Of a DNA stretch of 64,000 nt, positions 1-12,530 are shown in pieces. This DNA comes from Ligustrum vulgare (lineage: Eukaryota; Streptophyta; Magnoliopsida; Lamiales; Oleaceae), in assembly GCA_963555705.1 (NCBI GenBank), contig OY743176.1:60338040-60402039 (forward strand), given 5' to 3'. The notes beneath the pieces are model-generated. The model saw only the letters and a program-made list of their open reading frames with translations, was not told where the DNA came from and ran no database searches. Every line of letters begins with the position of its first letter. Position 1 is the stretch's first letter. The position numbers and the translations under genes were made by a program.

Positions 1-459
1 GTATATTTTGTTTAATGAATGGGTACAACACGGATTTTGGTACATTGACGTCACGAGCAGCCGATGTTCCTCCACTTGCAATTTCAGCTAACGGTAAATG
101 CTAAGGATGTCAAGTAAGTAAACTTCCCCTATATTCATGAATGTAGAAAGTTAATGTGAAATTAATGTGCGTAAGTAATTTCGTGTTAATTACTTCATGT
201 TGATGTATTTGATTTGCGATATGCAAGTATGTGTATTTAAGGAAATGTTCAAGCATGCACGTTGTAATGTCATTGCATCATTAAGCATGCATTGACATCG
301 AAATGGGGAAGCCAAATATTTTAATGAAATGAATGTGTCAAAGTGCAAAGTTTATTCAACAATTATGTATTCTAAGATTTTTAGAAAGAATGGGTGTACT
401 TCTATGCCATGAAAGGTGCAAGTGGGAAATGGGGCGCAAGGGACCGGCGTACCCGAATT

Positions 460-875
460 AAACCGCTTTGCGGTGACGATTGCTAAACCGCTTGGCGGTG
501 GCAAATATTAAACCGCTTTGCGGTGACGATTGCTAAACCGCTTGGCGGTGGCAAATATTAAACCGCTTTGCTGTGACGATTGCTAAATCTCTTGGCGGTG
601 GCAAATATTAAACCGCTTTGCGGTGACGATTGCTAAACCGTTGGCGGTGGCAAATATTAAACCGCTTTGCGGTGACGATTGCTAAACCGCTTGGCGGTGA
701 CAAATATTAAACCGCTCTGCGGTGACGATTGCTGAACCGGTTGACGGTGGTAAATATTAAACCGCTCTGCGGTGACGATTGCTGAACCGGTTGACGGTGG
801 CAAATATTAAACCGCTTTGCGGTGACGATTGCTAAATCGGTTGACGGTGGCAAATATTAAACCGCTATGCGGTGG
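460..875 (+). repeat. Tandem array of short hairpins inside the LTR
   Basis: About eight units of roughly 50 bp each contain two mini-palindromes, ACCGC-TTT-GCGGT and ACCGC-TTG-GCGGT, separated by a conserved gacgattgctaa or ggcaaatattaa linker. Some units carry point changes that break one stem, such as accggttgacggt. The same array occurs at 24,650-25,045. Confidence 0.9.
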
Positions 876-984
876 AAAAAATGATAATCTGGTCCTAAAT
901 AAGGGATATTGCCCACTGCATTGTAATTGGCTAGAAGATACACTAATTGAGTTGACGATAGAAATGAAGTTAAAGTTTTTGGAA

Positions 985-1110
985 ACGTCTAAGTGAAAGT
1001 CTTGAAACGAAAGTCTTGAAATGAAGTGAAAGTCTTGAAATGAAGTGAAAGTCTTGAAATGAAATGAAATATTTGAAATGAAAGTCTTGAAATGAAGTTA
1101 AAGTTTTTAG
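985..1110 (+). repeat. Short tandem repeat (about 19 bp)
   Basis: Five or six imperfect copies of gaaagtcttgaaatgaagt. The counterpart in the second LTR lies at about 25,130-25,320. Confidence 0.8.
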
Positions 1111-1727
1111 AAATGTTTAAGTGAAAGTTTGGAAGGTATGAATGTCTTGAAAAGTAAAGTAAATGAGGGTAATTACTTTGAATGGTTTAAGGAATTTCAT
1201 GTCATGAGCATGCATCACGTGCATAAAGTTTACTTACTGAGCTTTAGCTCACCCCAATCCCTCCCCAACATTTCAGGTGATGAAAGTTAGGTGACCCGAG
1301 GAGAGCACACGGCAGCTGACTCAGGCTATCCCCGCTTCAACCCTTTAAAAATAAAGTTAAATTAGAATTTATTTCAATTTCTCATTATTTATTCTTTAAT
1401 TCACGTATTATTGAGGTTAAATTTCCTCTTATTTCATTTGCTAAAGTTTATTTACTTGGAATTATATTGTTGAGGAGTTTGGGACTTATTGTAATGGTTT
1501 GGATGATGTTTGGGATTGAATGAGTTGCGATGTGTATTTTTAGAATGGTTTTGATGTCCCTCTACAGGTTGGCTATGTCCAATTTATAGAGGAGACTCTG
1601 TCGAAATTTTGTAAAATTTTTATAATAGTAAATGAAAAGTTTAAATGTTTTAAACGATTATTTCCGCATATAATGTGAATGGAAGTTAACACGCCTAAGT
1701 TTTAGATTTTAAACTTGGGGTGTTACA

Positions 1728-3256
1728 AACATGGTCGCCAAGTTTTGTAACTATCAACATTGTTTCATTACACAATCCTTGTGTATGATCAACAATATAA
1801 ATATAAAAGCAATAAATACAAAATACCTACTATTCGCTCCGCAAGTGCACGGGTCGCGCAAGTAATAAAGTGGATGTGAGTTCAGGTATCGATCCCACAG
1901 AGATTGTGTTAAATTGTATTTTAGATTACTACCTTAACCGGAACTAGAGATTTGATTGAGTTTGAAAATTAAAATAAAAATTAAACTAAAGAAAGTAAGA
2001 AAATTTGATTTGTTAAAACGATGAGATGAATATGTTAGAATTATGAATCCACATTAATCATATCAATCATGTATTTGACTTAAACATTTAATAACAAGGT
2101 ATGAGTATTAAATATCCGTGTTCCTATATTTATTTATGTCCCCTTTCGAGCGATGTATAAACATCTTTTCCTACAAGAGACGAGCCCATATTTCTATAAT
2201 CAATCCTAACATGTAGAAAAGTATTAACGAATTATGAACACTTTTAAGGATAACACGAAGCATAGGGGTATATTTCTATCCCCTATCGGACTTCGCGGAA
2301 ATTAATCAAGGTCTAATAGATTCCTACTCTTTCGAACATAGAACTCTATCACAAACATCAATAATTATGTGTTCACAATCATAGATGAGAATAAAAACAT
2401 AATTATTTGCATCAATCTCATAATTGCATAATATAAATGTACCGTCAAAACATGGAATCAATAAATTAAAGTTTCATTAGAATTCTAACAATGAAAATCT
2501 AGCCTAAATACATGATCGAAAATAAATCACAAGAAGTATGAAAAGATGTCACCCTATTCATCTCCTTGATCCTTGTTCTTCAATCTTGAATTTGGCCTCA
2601 TATGAATCCCCCACAATTCGACAGCGTTTTGGCATAAATTATGAAGATTGGGAACCCTAATTTCGTGTCCCAAATCCGGTATATATAGATGTTCATGAGA
2701 ATTAGGTTACTTGGGGAGAAAGAATGATGATTTCCACGCAAAATGCCCGGCTGCGGCCCAGAAGTTCTACCGTGCGACCGCGTGGTTCAAAAGTGCGTGA
2801 TCTCACAATTCTGCAGGTCTGTTTCAGTCACTGGTTTTTGTGATCGTGCGACCGCATGGTTTTAATTCCATGCGACCACACGGTGTTGCGTTGAAGGAAA
2901 TTTCTGACTTTTGAAGTGCTACAAGTTGGTCCCTGTCTTTTAATTTCACAGCTGGTCCTCCAACTTCCGATTGTTGTAATTTGGCCCCTGAATTTTTGAT
3001 TTCTTCCAACTTTGATGTTTTCTTCGAATATTCTTCTAATTGGCCCTTCAATCTACTTCATCAACTCTCGATTTGCTTACTTTGACACTTTTAACATCCA
3101 ATTGCTCGATTTTGGCTTGAATTCCATTATTTTCCTGACTTTGGGTTATTTCTGAAATATAAACAAATACAAACAAAATAAATAGCAAATATTATTGATC
3201 AAACAATAAAAATCATACTTTTAGGATATAAATAAGTGTATAAAATATACTTATCA
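1728..3256 (-). mobile_element. Ty3/gypsy (Tat/Athila-like) LTR, minus strand
   Basis: Read on the minus strand it begins at 3256 with TGATAAG followed by a near palindrome (tatattttatacacttatt), a terminus seen in plant gypsy LTRs. Near its other end it has the motif read on the plus strand as gcaagtgcacgggtcgcg plus tatcgatcccacagag, which is common at the end of such LTRs. On the minus strand this is followed near 1745-1727 by tggcgaccatg, which resembles the TGGCGCCGTTG primer-binding region of that lineage. The same family occurs on the plus strand at 15,984-18,804. Coding capacity was not seen; a 75-codon minus-strand frame at 2824-3051 is unlikely to be a gene. Lineage is inference from terminal motifs. 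Confidence 0.6.
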
Positions 3257-3599
3257 CGTACCCCATGACCATTTTTCTACTTTCATCCTCATTCACATTG
3301 TCAATAATATAAAGCGAGCAAATTGTAGAACTGAACTGTCATAAAGCAACAGACTCTCAATCTTATGGCAATTTTGACCGTATAATATGAAGATGGGAGG
3401 CCCTCCTCCATCATTTAGCCTATTATCTATTCCCCCATAAAAGTGAACGAAAACATCATATTTTATGTCCAAATGTTCTCAACGAAATTCATAATCTTGT
3501 CGTCCCTACTATAAAACAAATATTTCAAAATAAGAGGATGATCTTCCATAAGAGGAATTTTCATTTTCTCTTGTATACAATTCAAAGTAGGGGAGAACA
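3257..3599. other. Non-coding spacer
   Basis: AT-rich DNA with no open frame of note, no recognised repeat and no terminal repeats visible by eye. Confidence 0.6.
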
Positions 3600-4593
3600 A
3601 ATAAATCGTGAAATCGAACTAAACCGCAACAAATGATTTGGTTTGGTTCGCTTTGGAAAAATTTAAAACCGCTTTAAACGATTTAGTTTAGGTTTCAATT
3701 ATCAAAACAACGATTTCAAATAGCAAACTCGTCAAATTTTAAAAAATTAAAAAATAAATAAAAATAAAGGCAAACGTTCAATTAAAAAAATGCAAACCAC
3801 TTTTTACTATCAACAAATCAAAATTAAGAAGTCAAAGATTAATTTGTTCAAATTCACAACCATTTGGAAATAATTGTTGCTCCTACAATTCATAATCATC
3901 ATCCAAGATAATTAAATGCAATTGTAAATAAAATTATTTTGATAAATAATCTGATATAGAAAAGATGGTTATTATGTGTATATAACAAAGAACTTAAAAG
4001 TATGATTATTTAAAACAAAATTTAATACAACTTGATTAAATATTTGATATAAATGTAATGAAAATTCGACATTGAATTTGTATGACCGAAGAAATTATTC
4101 ATCCATAAGATTGAGACCAATAAAATATCACAATTATTGTAAAAAAATTATTTATGTATTAAATGTAACTTTCTATAAAAATACTAATTAATTTAATAGA
4201 ACGCAATACAAAGGAGCTAAAATTTTTAGATGTACTAAATAACTAAAAAAATAAGATTATTTATAAAAAGTTTTATACAATAAGGTTTATTGAGTATTAA
4301 ATGCGTAATATAACTTTGATATAATTTTGAACTGAAAATTCTACATTGAATTTGTATGACTACACACAAATATTTATTTGTAAGATTCAAAACATTAAAA
4401 GATTAGAATAATTTTATGAAAAGAGAGGTTTAAACACAAATAACCAATAACCAAATATAAATAAATGAAAAAAATTCTCCATAAAAATATTTAGGTGGAA
4501 GTAGCAGTGTGAATACAATAAAAGTTGAATTGTGGAGTGTGAACACAATAAAATTTGAATTTTCCCGCCAAAACTCAACTACTTATATATATA
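3600..4593 (-). mobile_element. Helitron A, 5' part (non-autonomous)
   Basis: Minus-strand Helitron segment whose 5' region (tataagtagttgag, then ttttggcgggaaa) abuts the CTAG end of Helitron B at 4594. Its body from about 3890 to 4590 is collinear with 10,330-11,029 (Helitron D), for instance the block ending ctgatatagaaaag near 3960 and 10,400. Its own 3' hairpin is not recognised, and its left boundary is approximate. No Rep/helicase coding sequence is visible. Confidence 0.6.
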
Positions 4594-7122
4594 CTAGTTG
4601 TCTACCCGTGCGATGCACGGATTATATAAATTTTAAATCATAATTTTGAAAATATCTTGATTCAATCATATCAAATAAAAAACATAATTTTAATAAAATT
4701 TTAATTCAAAATGTTATTGAATTTGAAAAGTTTAAAAAGACAATTATTCAAAATAAAAAATGCTACATGCACACTGATTATATCGTGCCACTCAAAATTT
4801 GACACTCGTTTAAATTTTTTATATAATTTTTTTTTACTTTTATTTACGTTTTTCTCTGAAAATTTGTCCACCTCATCACCTATTTCCCTTTAAATATTTT
4901 ATAATTTTTTATTAACTATATTTTTTAATGTGTTGCTTACATTTATTTTTCCTTATTTTTCACACATGCCAATTTTTGTCAAAATGATGGAATGATTAAG
5001 CCTCCGTTTGATAATTATGTTTGCTTTATAAACTTGTTTATTTATGATTTTAAGGTAAAAAGTAATTGTTGAAAATTGGAGAGAGAAAATATGTGTAGTT
5101 AAAAAGTTGATAGAAAATAATTAATTATTTTTGTAACATGTGTGTTGAAGAGCCTACTCATTTATTGACATATTAGGAAGTAAAATTTCAATAATTTTAT
5201 TTATGTATTTTCAAATATATTAATTCAATTTTTCATTTCTAACTTAACAAATTTATATACCATTTATTTATTTATTTTAAAATATATTAATCCAAAATTT
5301 TCATTTTCAATGTAACACATTTACATAGACATGATATGACATTTATTTATATTCAAATATATTAATCCAATTTTTTCATTTCCTACATAACACATTTTAT
5401 TGAATTCGAAATTTTAAAAAAATAAAACTAATCAAAATAAAAAATTCCGTATGTACACTAAGTGTACCGAGCCACTCAAAGTTTGGCACTTAATTAAATT
5501 TTTTATATAAATTTCTTTTGACTTTTATTTACGTTTTTCTCTAAAAATTTGCCCAACTTATCACCTATTTTCCTTTTAATATGTTATAATTTTTAATTTA
5601 TTTTTTGATATGTTGCTTACATATATTTTATTCAAAATCCAATATATTAATTAAAAAAATTTCTTTTTTCTTTTTTTTAAACATACTAATTTTTGTCAAA
5701 ATGATAAAATGATTAAATTTTCTACGAATTTATCATTAGTGGTAAAAAGTTGATAGCAAATAATTAATTATTTTTATAATATGCTTATTGAAGAATTTAT
5801 TCATTTATTGACATATTAGGAAATAAAACTGCAATAATTTTATTTATTTATTTTCAAAATACATTGATTCAAAATCTTCATTTCTAATTTAACAAATTTA
5901 TATGGCATGGAATTTTTATTTTCAAATATATTAATCCAAAATTTTCATTTCAATTTAACACATTTACATAGATATAAAATTTATTTAAGTTCAAATATAT
6001 TAATACAATTTTTTTCATTTCATACATAACACATTTACATAGATATCACATTTATTTATGTTCAAATATATTAATCCAATTTTTTCATTTCCTACATATG
6101 ATATGACATTTATTTATATTCAAATATATTAATCAATTTTTTTTCTTTTTCTACATAACACATGATATTGAATTTGAAACTTAAAAAAAAAAAAAACTAA
6201 TCAAAGTAAAAAATTCTTCTTGTACACTCAGTGTACCGCGTCACCCAAAGTTTGGCAATTAATTAAATTTTTTATATAAACTTCTTTTGACTTTTATTTA
6301 CGTTTTTCTCTAAAAATTTGCCCACCTTATCACCTATTTTCCTTTTAATATATTATAATTTTTAATTTTTTTTTAATATGTTGCTTACATATATTTTATT
6401 TGAAATCCAATATATTAATTAATATATTTTATTTTTCTTTATTTTTTAAACATACCAATTTTTGTCAAAATGATGAAATTATTAAATTTTCTACCAATTT
6501 GTCATTGGTGGTAAAATGTTGATAGTAAATAATTAATTATTTTTGTAATATACTTATTGAAGAACATATTCATTTATTGACTTATTAGGAAGTAAAACTT
6601 CAATTATTTTATTTATTTATTTTCAAAATATATTGATTCAAAATCTTCATTTCTAACTTAACAAATTTATATAGCATGGATTTTTTATTTTCAAATATAT
6701 TAATCCAAAATTTTCATTTCAATTTAACACATTTACATAGATATCACATTTATTTATGTTCAACTATATTAATACAATTTTTTATTTCATACATAACACA
6801 TTTACATAGATATCACATTTATTTATGTTCAAATATATTAATCCAATTTTTTCATTTCCTACATAACACATTTACATAGATATCACATTATTTATGTTCA
6901 AATATATTAATCTAATTTTTTCATTTTCAATGTAATACACTTACACATAATATTTATTACAAATCTTACTAAATATGTAATAAATAATAATTTTTCCTGT
7001 AAAAATATTTATCTTTTTTTTTTTTTTTTTTATACATAAAAGTAGAAATGAGGAGATGGAGTCATTAAATGCAATTTTCCCTCCAAAATGACTCTCTCTC
7101 CTCACTTCTACTTTTATATATA
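4594..7122 (-). mobile_element. Helitron B (non-autonomous), minus strand
   Basis: The 3' end on the minus strand is CTAG (4597-4594) followed by T, 8 bases after a hairpin CCGTGCATCGCACGG (4620-4606), the classical Helitron terminus. The 5' end was split by insertion of Helitron C: the body starts TATATAAAAGTAG at 7122, and the missing first four bases, TCTA, preceded by A, lie on the far side of Helitron C at 9950-9947. The interior has three diverged tandem copies (see 4700-6960) and no transposase gene. Confidence 0.75.
4700..6960. repeat. Three-copy tandem duplication inside Helitron B
   Basis: Three related units start near 4707, 5398 and 6168 (period about 700-770 bp). Each has a ttgaatttgaaa-like start, a cactcaaagtttggcac block and a tttacgtttttctct block. 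Within each, a shorter unit built on caaatatattaatccaatttt is itself repeated several times. The open frame at 6676-6879 is a by-product of these repeats. Confidence 0.8.
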
Positions 7123-7656
7123 CTAGTGAATCATCCCGTGCGATGCACGGGAAGAAACTTCTAAATAAAAATAATTATATTCAAAATTAAATGAATTCTT
7201 AAATAAAATAAATAACATTTACAAATAAGAGATAAGTTCATCATTTATTAGTTTCATGTTTAAACATCAACCTTTTAGGGAGAAGTCATACATGCGAAAA
7301 TGATTGTGTCTGACTCTTATCGATAGTCATGACATATGACACCATCAATGAAAAAAAAAATTAAATCTAATAAGTATCCTAAAATTCGAATGGCTCAACG
7401 ATATCCTTAGAATAAAGAACTTGTATCCTGCATTACTGTCAGATAGAATTTGACCTCATAGAATATGATCTTCAAGTTTTGTAACGATTATTCACCATCT
7501 CCTCGAACCAAAAATTCGCCTTGCAAAATTAACACTTAAATGTAGGATCTCCAGTATTCATATACTCTGAACATTCAAACAATAGATGAAAACGTTAATA
7601 ATAGAGACCATGCATATAAAAGATAAAATTCAATATTTTGACCATTGACAATGAAA

Positions 7657-7657
<1 letters not shown>

Positions 7658-7734
<77 letters not shown>
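7658..7734. repeat. (AAT)n microsatellite
   Basis: Uninterrupted run of about 25 ATA/AAT triplets. Confidence 0.97.
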
Positions 7735-8503
7735 TGCGAGGTTGACAAAGATGTTGTATCAAATTTATGATATTTTAGGTTTTCAATATTTATACAACGT
7801 AATTATTTTCTGATTGAAATTATAGTTTAATATTGATCATCTCAATTTTTAGTTAATTAGTAAATTGGGAGACAATTCATATATTATTGTGAAAAAATAT
7901 CATAAAATCTGAATTAAAATATAGCAAAGAATATCTTGGTATGGTTAATTACTTTTTGAAAATTTAAAATTAACAGTTAGGACAAAAACCATTAATAACT
8001 ATATCATTTCAAACAATATAGATAAATTTGTTAACCGTTAATGTTAAAAAATGTGATATGAGATTTTTTGGAATAAAAAATTAATTAAGAATTAAATGTA
8101 ATTGTCATCGAAATAATTTTGATAAATAATGTAACATAGGAAAGAACTTTAATATGTATATGTAATAAATAACTTAAAAATAGGATTTAGTTATAAAAAT
8201 TTCAATACAACGTGATTTATAAAAATACGAATGTGTATAAATTTTAGATATAATTTTAATTGAGAATTTGACATTGGATCTGTATGACTGAACCAAATAT
8301 TTATCCATAAAATTAAGACCAATAAAATATAACAATTATTATAAGAAATTAATTACGTATTAAATGTAAGTATCTATAAAAATATTTAATAATTTAATAA
8401 TATGCTATAAAAAAGAGCTCCAATATTTAGATGTACTAAATAATTAAAAATAAAATTATTTATAAAAAAAAATTATATGTATGATGTGATTTATAATTTA
8501 GTA

Positions 8504-8663
8504 CTCCTTCCGTCCCATAAAGATAGTCTTCTACTCATTTTCATACGGATTAAGGACAAAATGAAATATAAAATATTAATTTCACTCTTAAAAAATAAAG
8601 TAGAATATCTTTTTGAGATGGACAAAAAAGAAATAGTGGACTATCTTTGTAGGACATAGAGAG
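8504..8663. mobile_element. Stowaway MITE
   Basis: Terminal inverted repeats CTCCTTCCGTCCCATAAAGATAG and the complementary ctatctttgtaggacatagagag are flanked by TA at 8502-8503 and 8664-8665. This is the standard Stowaway (Tc1/mariner) signature; 160 bp, no coding sequence. Confidence 0.9.
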
Positions 8664-9950
8664 TATTATCTAGTAATAAAATTTCAACATAATTTTTAAC
8701 TGAAAATTTTATTTGGATTTGTATAAATGAACACAAATATTTATTTGTAAGATTGAAAAAGTTAGAAGAACACATTTTTTATGAAAAGAGAGGTTTTGAC
8801 ACAAAAAAATCAAATATAAATAAGTAAAACCAAACAAATTATCGTTCTTATATCATAAAAAATAAGAAACAACTTCTCAGTAAAAGCAAATTTAAAAAAA
8901 ATAATAATTCTAGTTTCTTATTTTTATTATTTTTTATACAATGTGATATACAATTTCATCAAATATATATACTGACCCATGAATAATATATTTTTTCTTC
9001 ACTCAACATCCGAAATCATTAACATGTCTATCAAGCCCAAAACTATTCTAAATAGCCCAACACTAGTTAACACATTGCAACCCCAACAGAGAAATCTAGA
9101 ACATAATATAAATAGACTATTAACAAATCCTCTTATTAGTCTAAAATAATTTTGCATTCTATATTGTTTTCGAAGCTTTCTCTACAATATTATTGTTTTA
9201 ATATTTTTTCTTTTTTGTTAGAAATCCAAATCTATATTCAATGACTCAAAATATCACAGGTCTTGAAGAAAAGAGTAGTGTCAATCATTTTTGCTTTTTC
9301 AAAAAATAATTTACTATTTTTTATTTTCTACTGGTTTGTAATATTAATAACTAATAAGCATTACCACTGCACCAGAAATTTTGAATCATAAAACGTGATA
9401 AATAGAAGGTGGAGTGGAGCGGTCATGTTAAACAGTATACATTTTTTCAAAGAAATAACCATTTGATTGAATCTTTTATTATTGTGTATATCTTCATAAT
9501 AATTATATATAACAGAAATGAAAGAGGTTGTATATAGGGAAATGGAAAAAAAAAGATATAGAAAACAAAAATGAATCAACAAATTTTGAAAAAGGAAAAA
9601 AATGAAACAAATTCTGAAAAAGCGAAAAAGGAAAAATAACTGGATTTCCAGTGTAATTAGGCGGCGGGAAATAGAAGTCATGTAAACACAACAAATATTG
9701 AAGACTATAAGTAGACGTCGACGATTTTGAAAATAATAAATAAATATTGAAGGTCCAACTATTTTTGAAGTGGGTTTTGAAGTTGATTATTGGATAGGGG
9801 ATATAAGTAGTGTGAATATGATAAATATTGAAGTCCCAAAAAATTGGAAAAATAAATAAATAAAATCTGCACATAGCACAAGAGTTTTGGAGGGAAAAAG
9901 GGAAGTTGACTGAGGTTGACTCAGCTACTTTTATATATTATATAGATAGA

Positions 9951-11029
9951 TTCGATAATCATAAAAAAAGAAAAAAAAATACTAAAATTATGAGATTGAC
10001 AATGATGCATCAAATTCATGATATTATAGGTTTTTGCAATAATTATACAACGTAATTGTTTTTTTAATGAAAAATATAATATAACATTGATCATCTCAAT
10101 TTTCAGTTAAGTAAATTGAGATACAATTTACTTATTGTTGTAGAAATTTAAAAATCATAAATATTGAATTAAAATATAACAATTAATATCATGTCATAGT
10201 TAATTATTTTTTAAAATTTAGACTTAACAATTATGACAAAAAACCATTAATAACTATATAATTTCAAAACAATATAAATAAATCTGTTAACCGTTAATGT
10301 GAAAAATGTGATATGAGACTTTCTAGAATAAAAAATCATATAATGATTAAATGTAATTGTAAATAAAATTATTTTTATAAATAATCTGATATAGAAAAGA
10401 AGGTTATTATGTATATATACCAAAGAACTTAAAAGTATGACTATTTAAAATGAAATTTAATACAACTTGATTAAATATTCGATATAAATGTAAATGAAAA
10501 TTCGACATTGGATTTGTATGACCGAACGAAATTATTCATCCATAAGATTGAGACCAATAAAATATCACATTATTACAAAAAAATTATTTACGTATTAAAA
10601 GTAACTTTCTATAAAAATACTAATTAATTTAATAGAACGCAATACAAAGGAACTCGAATTTTTAGATGTACTAAATAACTAAAAAAATAAAATTATTTAT
10701 AAAAAAGTTTTATATGATAATATTTATTTAGTATTAGATGCGTAATACAATTTCGATATAATTTTGAACTGAAAATTTTACATTGAATTTGTATGAGTAC
10801 ATACAAATACTTATTTGTAAGATTCAAAACATTAAATGATTAGAATAATTTTATGAAAAAGGAGTTTTAAACACAAATAATCAAATATAAATAAGTGAAA
10901 AAAATTCTTTATAAAAATACTTAAGTGGAATTAGCAGTGTGAACACAATAAAAGCTGAATTTTTGAGTGTGAACACAATAAAAGCTGAGTTTCCCGCCAA
11001 AACTCAACTGCTTTTATATATTATATAGA
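9951..11029 (-). mobile_element. Helitron D, 5' part
   Basis: The minus-strand 5' end is A|TCTATATAATATATAAAAGCAG with TC at 11,029-11,028, followed by a ttttggcgggaaa block shared with Helitron A. The interior is collinear with parts of Helitrons A and C. No 3' hairpin or CTRR end is recognised on the left, so the element is truncated or its 3' part was displaced by Helitron B. Confidence 0.7.
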
Positions 11030-11552
11030 TAATAAAGATTAAGATTGTGGTGATAATATTTTTGCTTTAACACATTTTTTTAAAATTTTTTTTAATCATA
11101 CACATTTTCTTTCTAAATTTCAACTACACATTTTACCTAAAAAACATAAATAACACAAAAAAATCTTGCCCTAAATCCGCCGGACACACTATAATCATAA
11201 ACAATATACTTGTCTTCAAAGGATACTTAAAGTCAGATGGAACGAGAACATCAATCGTCATTTTTTTTTTAAGTATTTGGATCACACAAGTACAATAATG
11301 GCAACACTTATGCGATTTATAAATTAATTTATTTATGATTTTGAGGTAAAATATGTGATTGAGAATTAGAGAGATAAAACCAAACACATGCAAAAATATA
11401 ACCCATTCATTAGTTTAAGTAGAACTGTAGAAAGAATAAAAAATTCCATATAATATCATATTGTGTTTTCTAACTGCTTCCTATTTCAAAAATGAAATCA
11501 ATAACTTGAATTATAATTTTTTTTTTTTTTGTCGTCGTCATCATCAAAATAA
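11030..11552. other. 3' flank of DIC copy A
   Basis: AT-rich DNA. From about 11,398 rightward it aligns with 42,195-42,327 downstream of copy B, with many small differences including a poly-T expansion near 11,517-11,530. It is probably 3' UTR and flank of the carrier gene. No other gene seen. Confidence 0.7.
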
Positions 11553-12530
11553 TCAAAAATCTTTAAGCAATTTCCGAACTTGTTCCAGTGTGACAAAGAG
11601 CACCACTGTAAATGGACCTTGCCTTGAAATGGTAGGAATAAATCCTTTATAAAGAGACATGGGCCCCTCTGCTCTAATAGTTTTCATTGCACAGTCCATG
11701 GCCCCGCTGTATGGTGGGACCGTCCCTGGCTCCACCTTCATGTTCATCACCCTAGTCTTTATAACGTCCACCGGATTCGACGCCACTGACGCCACGAACC
11801 CGGCTGCGAAACTGGCGGTGATATGGGTTCCCAGCCCATCTTTCATTAATCTCTTTTCGAGGATAGTTTCTTTGAATTGATCGTATGAAGCCAGCTGCGA
11901 AGCCGTGACGATCATAGCGCGGTTTACTGTGAGAGACGAGCCGCGCCAAAGGCTAGCCACGCCTTCGTTCTTAGCCATTTGTGATATGGCGTCCACCACG
12001 CTTTTGTAATTGCGCCGCTGTGCCAGAGGAAGCCGGCCGTCGGCTTGCATTCGGACCATTGCGACATCGGCTGGATTCCCAACGGCGGCGCCAACACCGC
12101 CGGCTATGAGTCCCGCCGAGATTTTTTTCATTAATGACATGTTGTTGGAATTGGGGTCAGTCCACTTTTGTTTGAGGATGTCATAGAGTCCCATTCTGGT
12201 GGTGGAGTAGAGTGTCTGGCGGAGGACGGTGGCGGAGACGCCGGAGAACAGAGCGGCAGCACCGTCTTGCTGAATAATTTTCATCCCAACAGACACAAGC
12301 CCCACTCGTGGTGGTGGCGGAGGGAGGCTGATGTGGCCCATGTTGGGATGGACATGGGCGGTGGTGGTGTGAAAAGCCAAAGCAGGGCGGAGAGTCTGAA
12401 AAGCTGTCTGCGGTGGCGCCGGAGCTTCACCCTGGAGTTGCATTCGGACCTTAATCAGATCAAGAGGATGAGTACTGCATCCTGCAACAATGGAAGCAAT
12501 TCCTCCTTCAAAAAATCCCTTAAAACCCAT
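11553..12530 (-). CDS. DIC: Mitochondrial dicarboxylate carrier, copy A
   Basis: A 325-residue intact mitochondrial carrier (MCF/SLC25) protein. All three repeats carry the family signature: PLDLIKVR near residue 22, PADVAMVRMQADGRLP near 153 and PVDVIKTR near 253. The wording of repeats two and three and the absence of introns match the plant DIC group (formerly called UCP4/UCP5), which exchanges malate, oxaloacetate, succinate, phosphate and sulfate across the inner mitochondrial membrane. A proline/histidine-rich loop at about 38-76 separates helices 1 and 2 and is typical of plant DICs. The ATG at 12,530 gives the usual length. Copy B at 42,328-43,305 differs at about ten bases, one of them an amino-acid change (Ile11 here, Val there). 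A SINE lies between the coding start and the TATA-like box. The exact paralog number (DIC1/2/3) cannot be assigned. Confidence 0.95.
   Translation of the reverse strand: MGFKGFFEGGIASIVAGCSTHPLDLIKVRMQLQGEAPAPPQTAFQTLRPALAFHTTTAHVHPNMGHISLPPPPPRVGLVSVGMKIIQQDGAAALFSGVSATVLRQTLYSTTRMGLYDILKQKWTDPNSNNMSLMKKISAGLIAGGVGAAVGNPADVAMVRMQADGRLPLAQRRNYKSVVDAISQMAKNEGVASLWRGSSLTVNRAMIVTASQLASYDQFKETILEKRLMKDGLGTHITASFAAGFVASVASNPVDVIKTRVMNMKVEPGTVPPYSGAMDCAMKTIRAEGPMSLYKGFIPTISRQGPFTVVLFVTLEQVRKLLKDF

Larger units (their letters stand above)
1..1727 (+). mobile_element. 3' part of a long LTR (hairpin-array family)
   Basis: This stretch is homologous, block by block, to 24.2-25.97 kb, the 3' part of a complete LTR lying in the same orientation. 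Shared blocks are the 50-bp hairpin array, the short gaaagtcttgaaatgaagt repeats, the 'gagctttagctcacccc' segment and the terminal TTGGGGTGTTACA. The left end is outside the window. No primer binding site follows position 1727, so this is a 3' LTR, a solo LTR or a truncated copy. If it is complete, its target duplication would be AACAT (1728-1732), which cannot be checked here. Confidence 0.85.
7123..9946 (-). mobile_element. Helitron C (non-autonomous), minus strand
   Basis: Both ends are visible. The 5' end on the minus strand is A|TCTATATAATATATAAAAG with TC at 9946-9945. The 3' end is a perfect CCCGTGCATCGCACGGG hairpin (7151-7135), then 8 bases, then CTAG (7126-7123) followed by T. Insertion between A and T with no target duplication is typical of Helitrons. 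The 2.8-kb interior has no RepHel gene. It carries an AAT microsatellite and a Stowaway MITE, and the part at 7735-9000 is similar to 9990-11,000. Confidence 0.85.

Noticed and set aside
460..875. CRISPR-like direct repeats with spacers (also at 24,650-25,045)
   Set aside because: The apparent spacers are themselves repeated, the units are tandem, and they lie inside a plant LTR; there are no cas genes and the DNA is eukaryotic.
6676..6879. 67-codon frame
   Set aside because: Made of translated copies of the caaatatattaatcc tandem repeat.
9361..9874. Phe/Tyr/Ile-rich minus-strand frames
   Set aside because: Low-complexity by-products of A-rich sequence near the 5' end of Helitron C.
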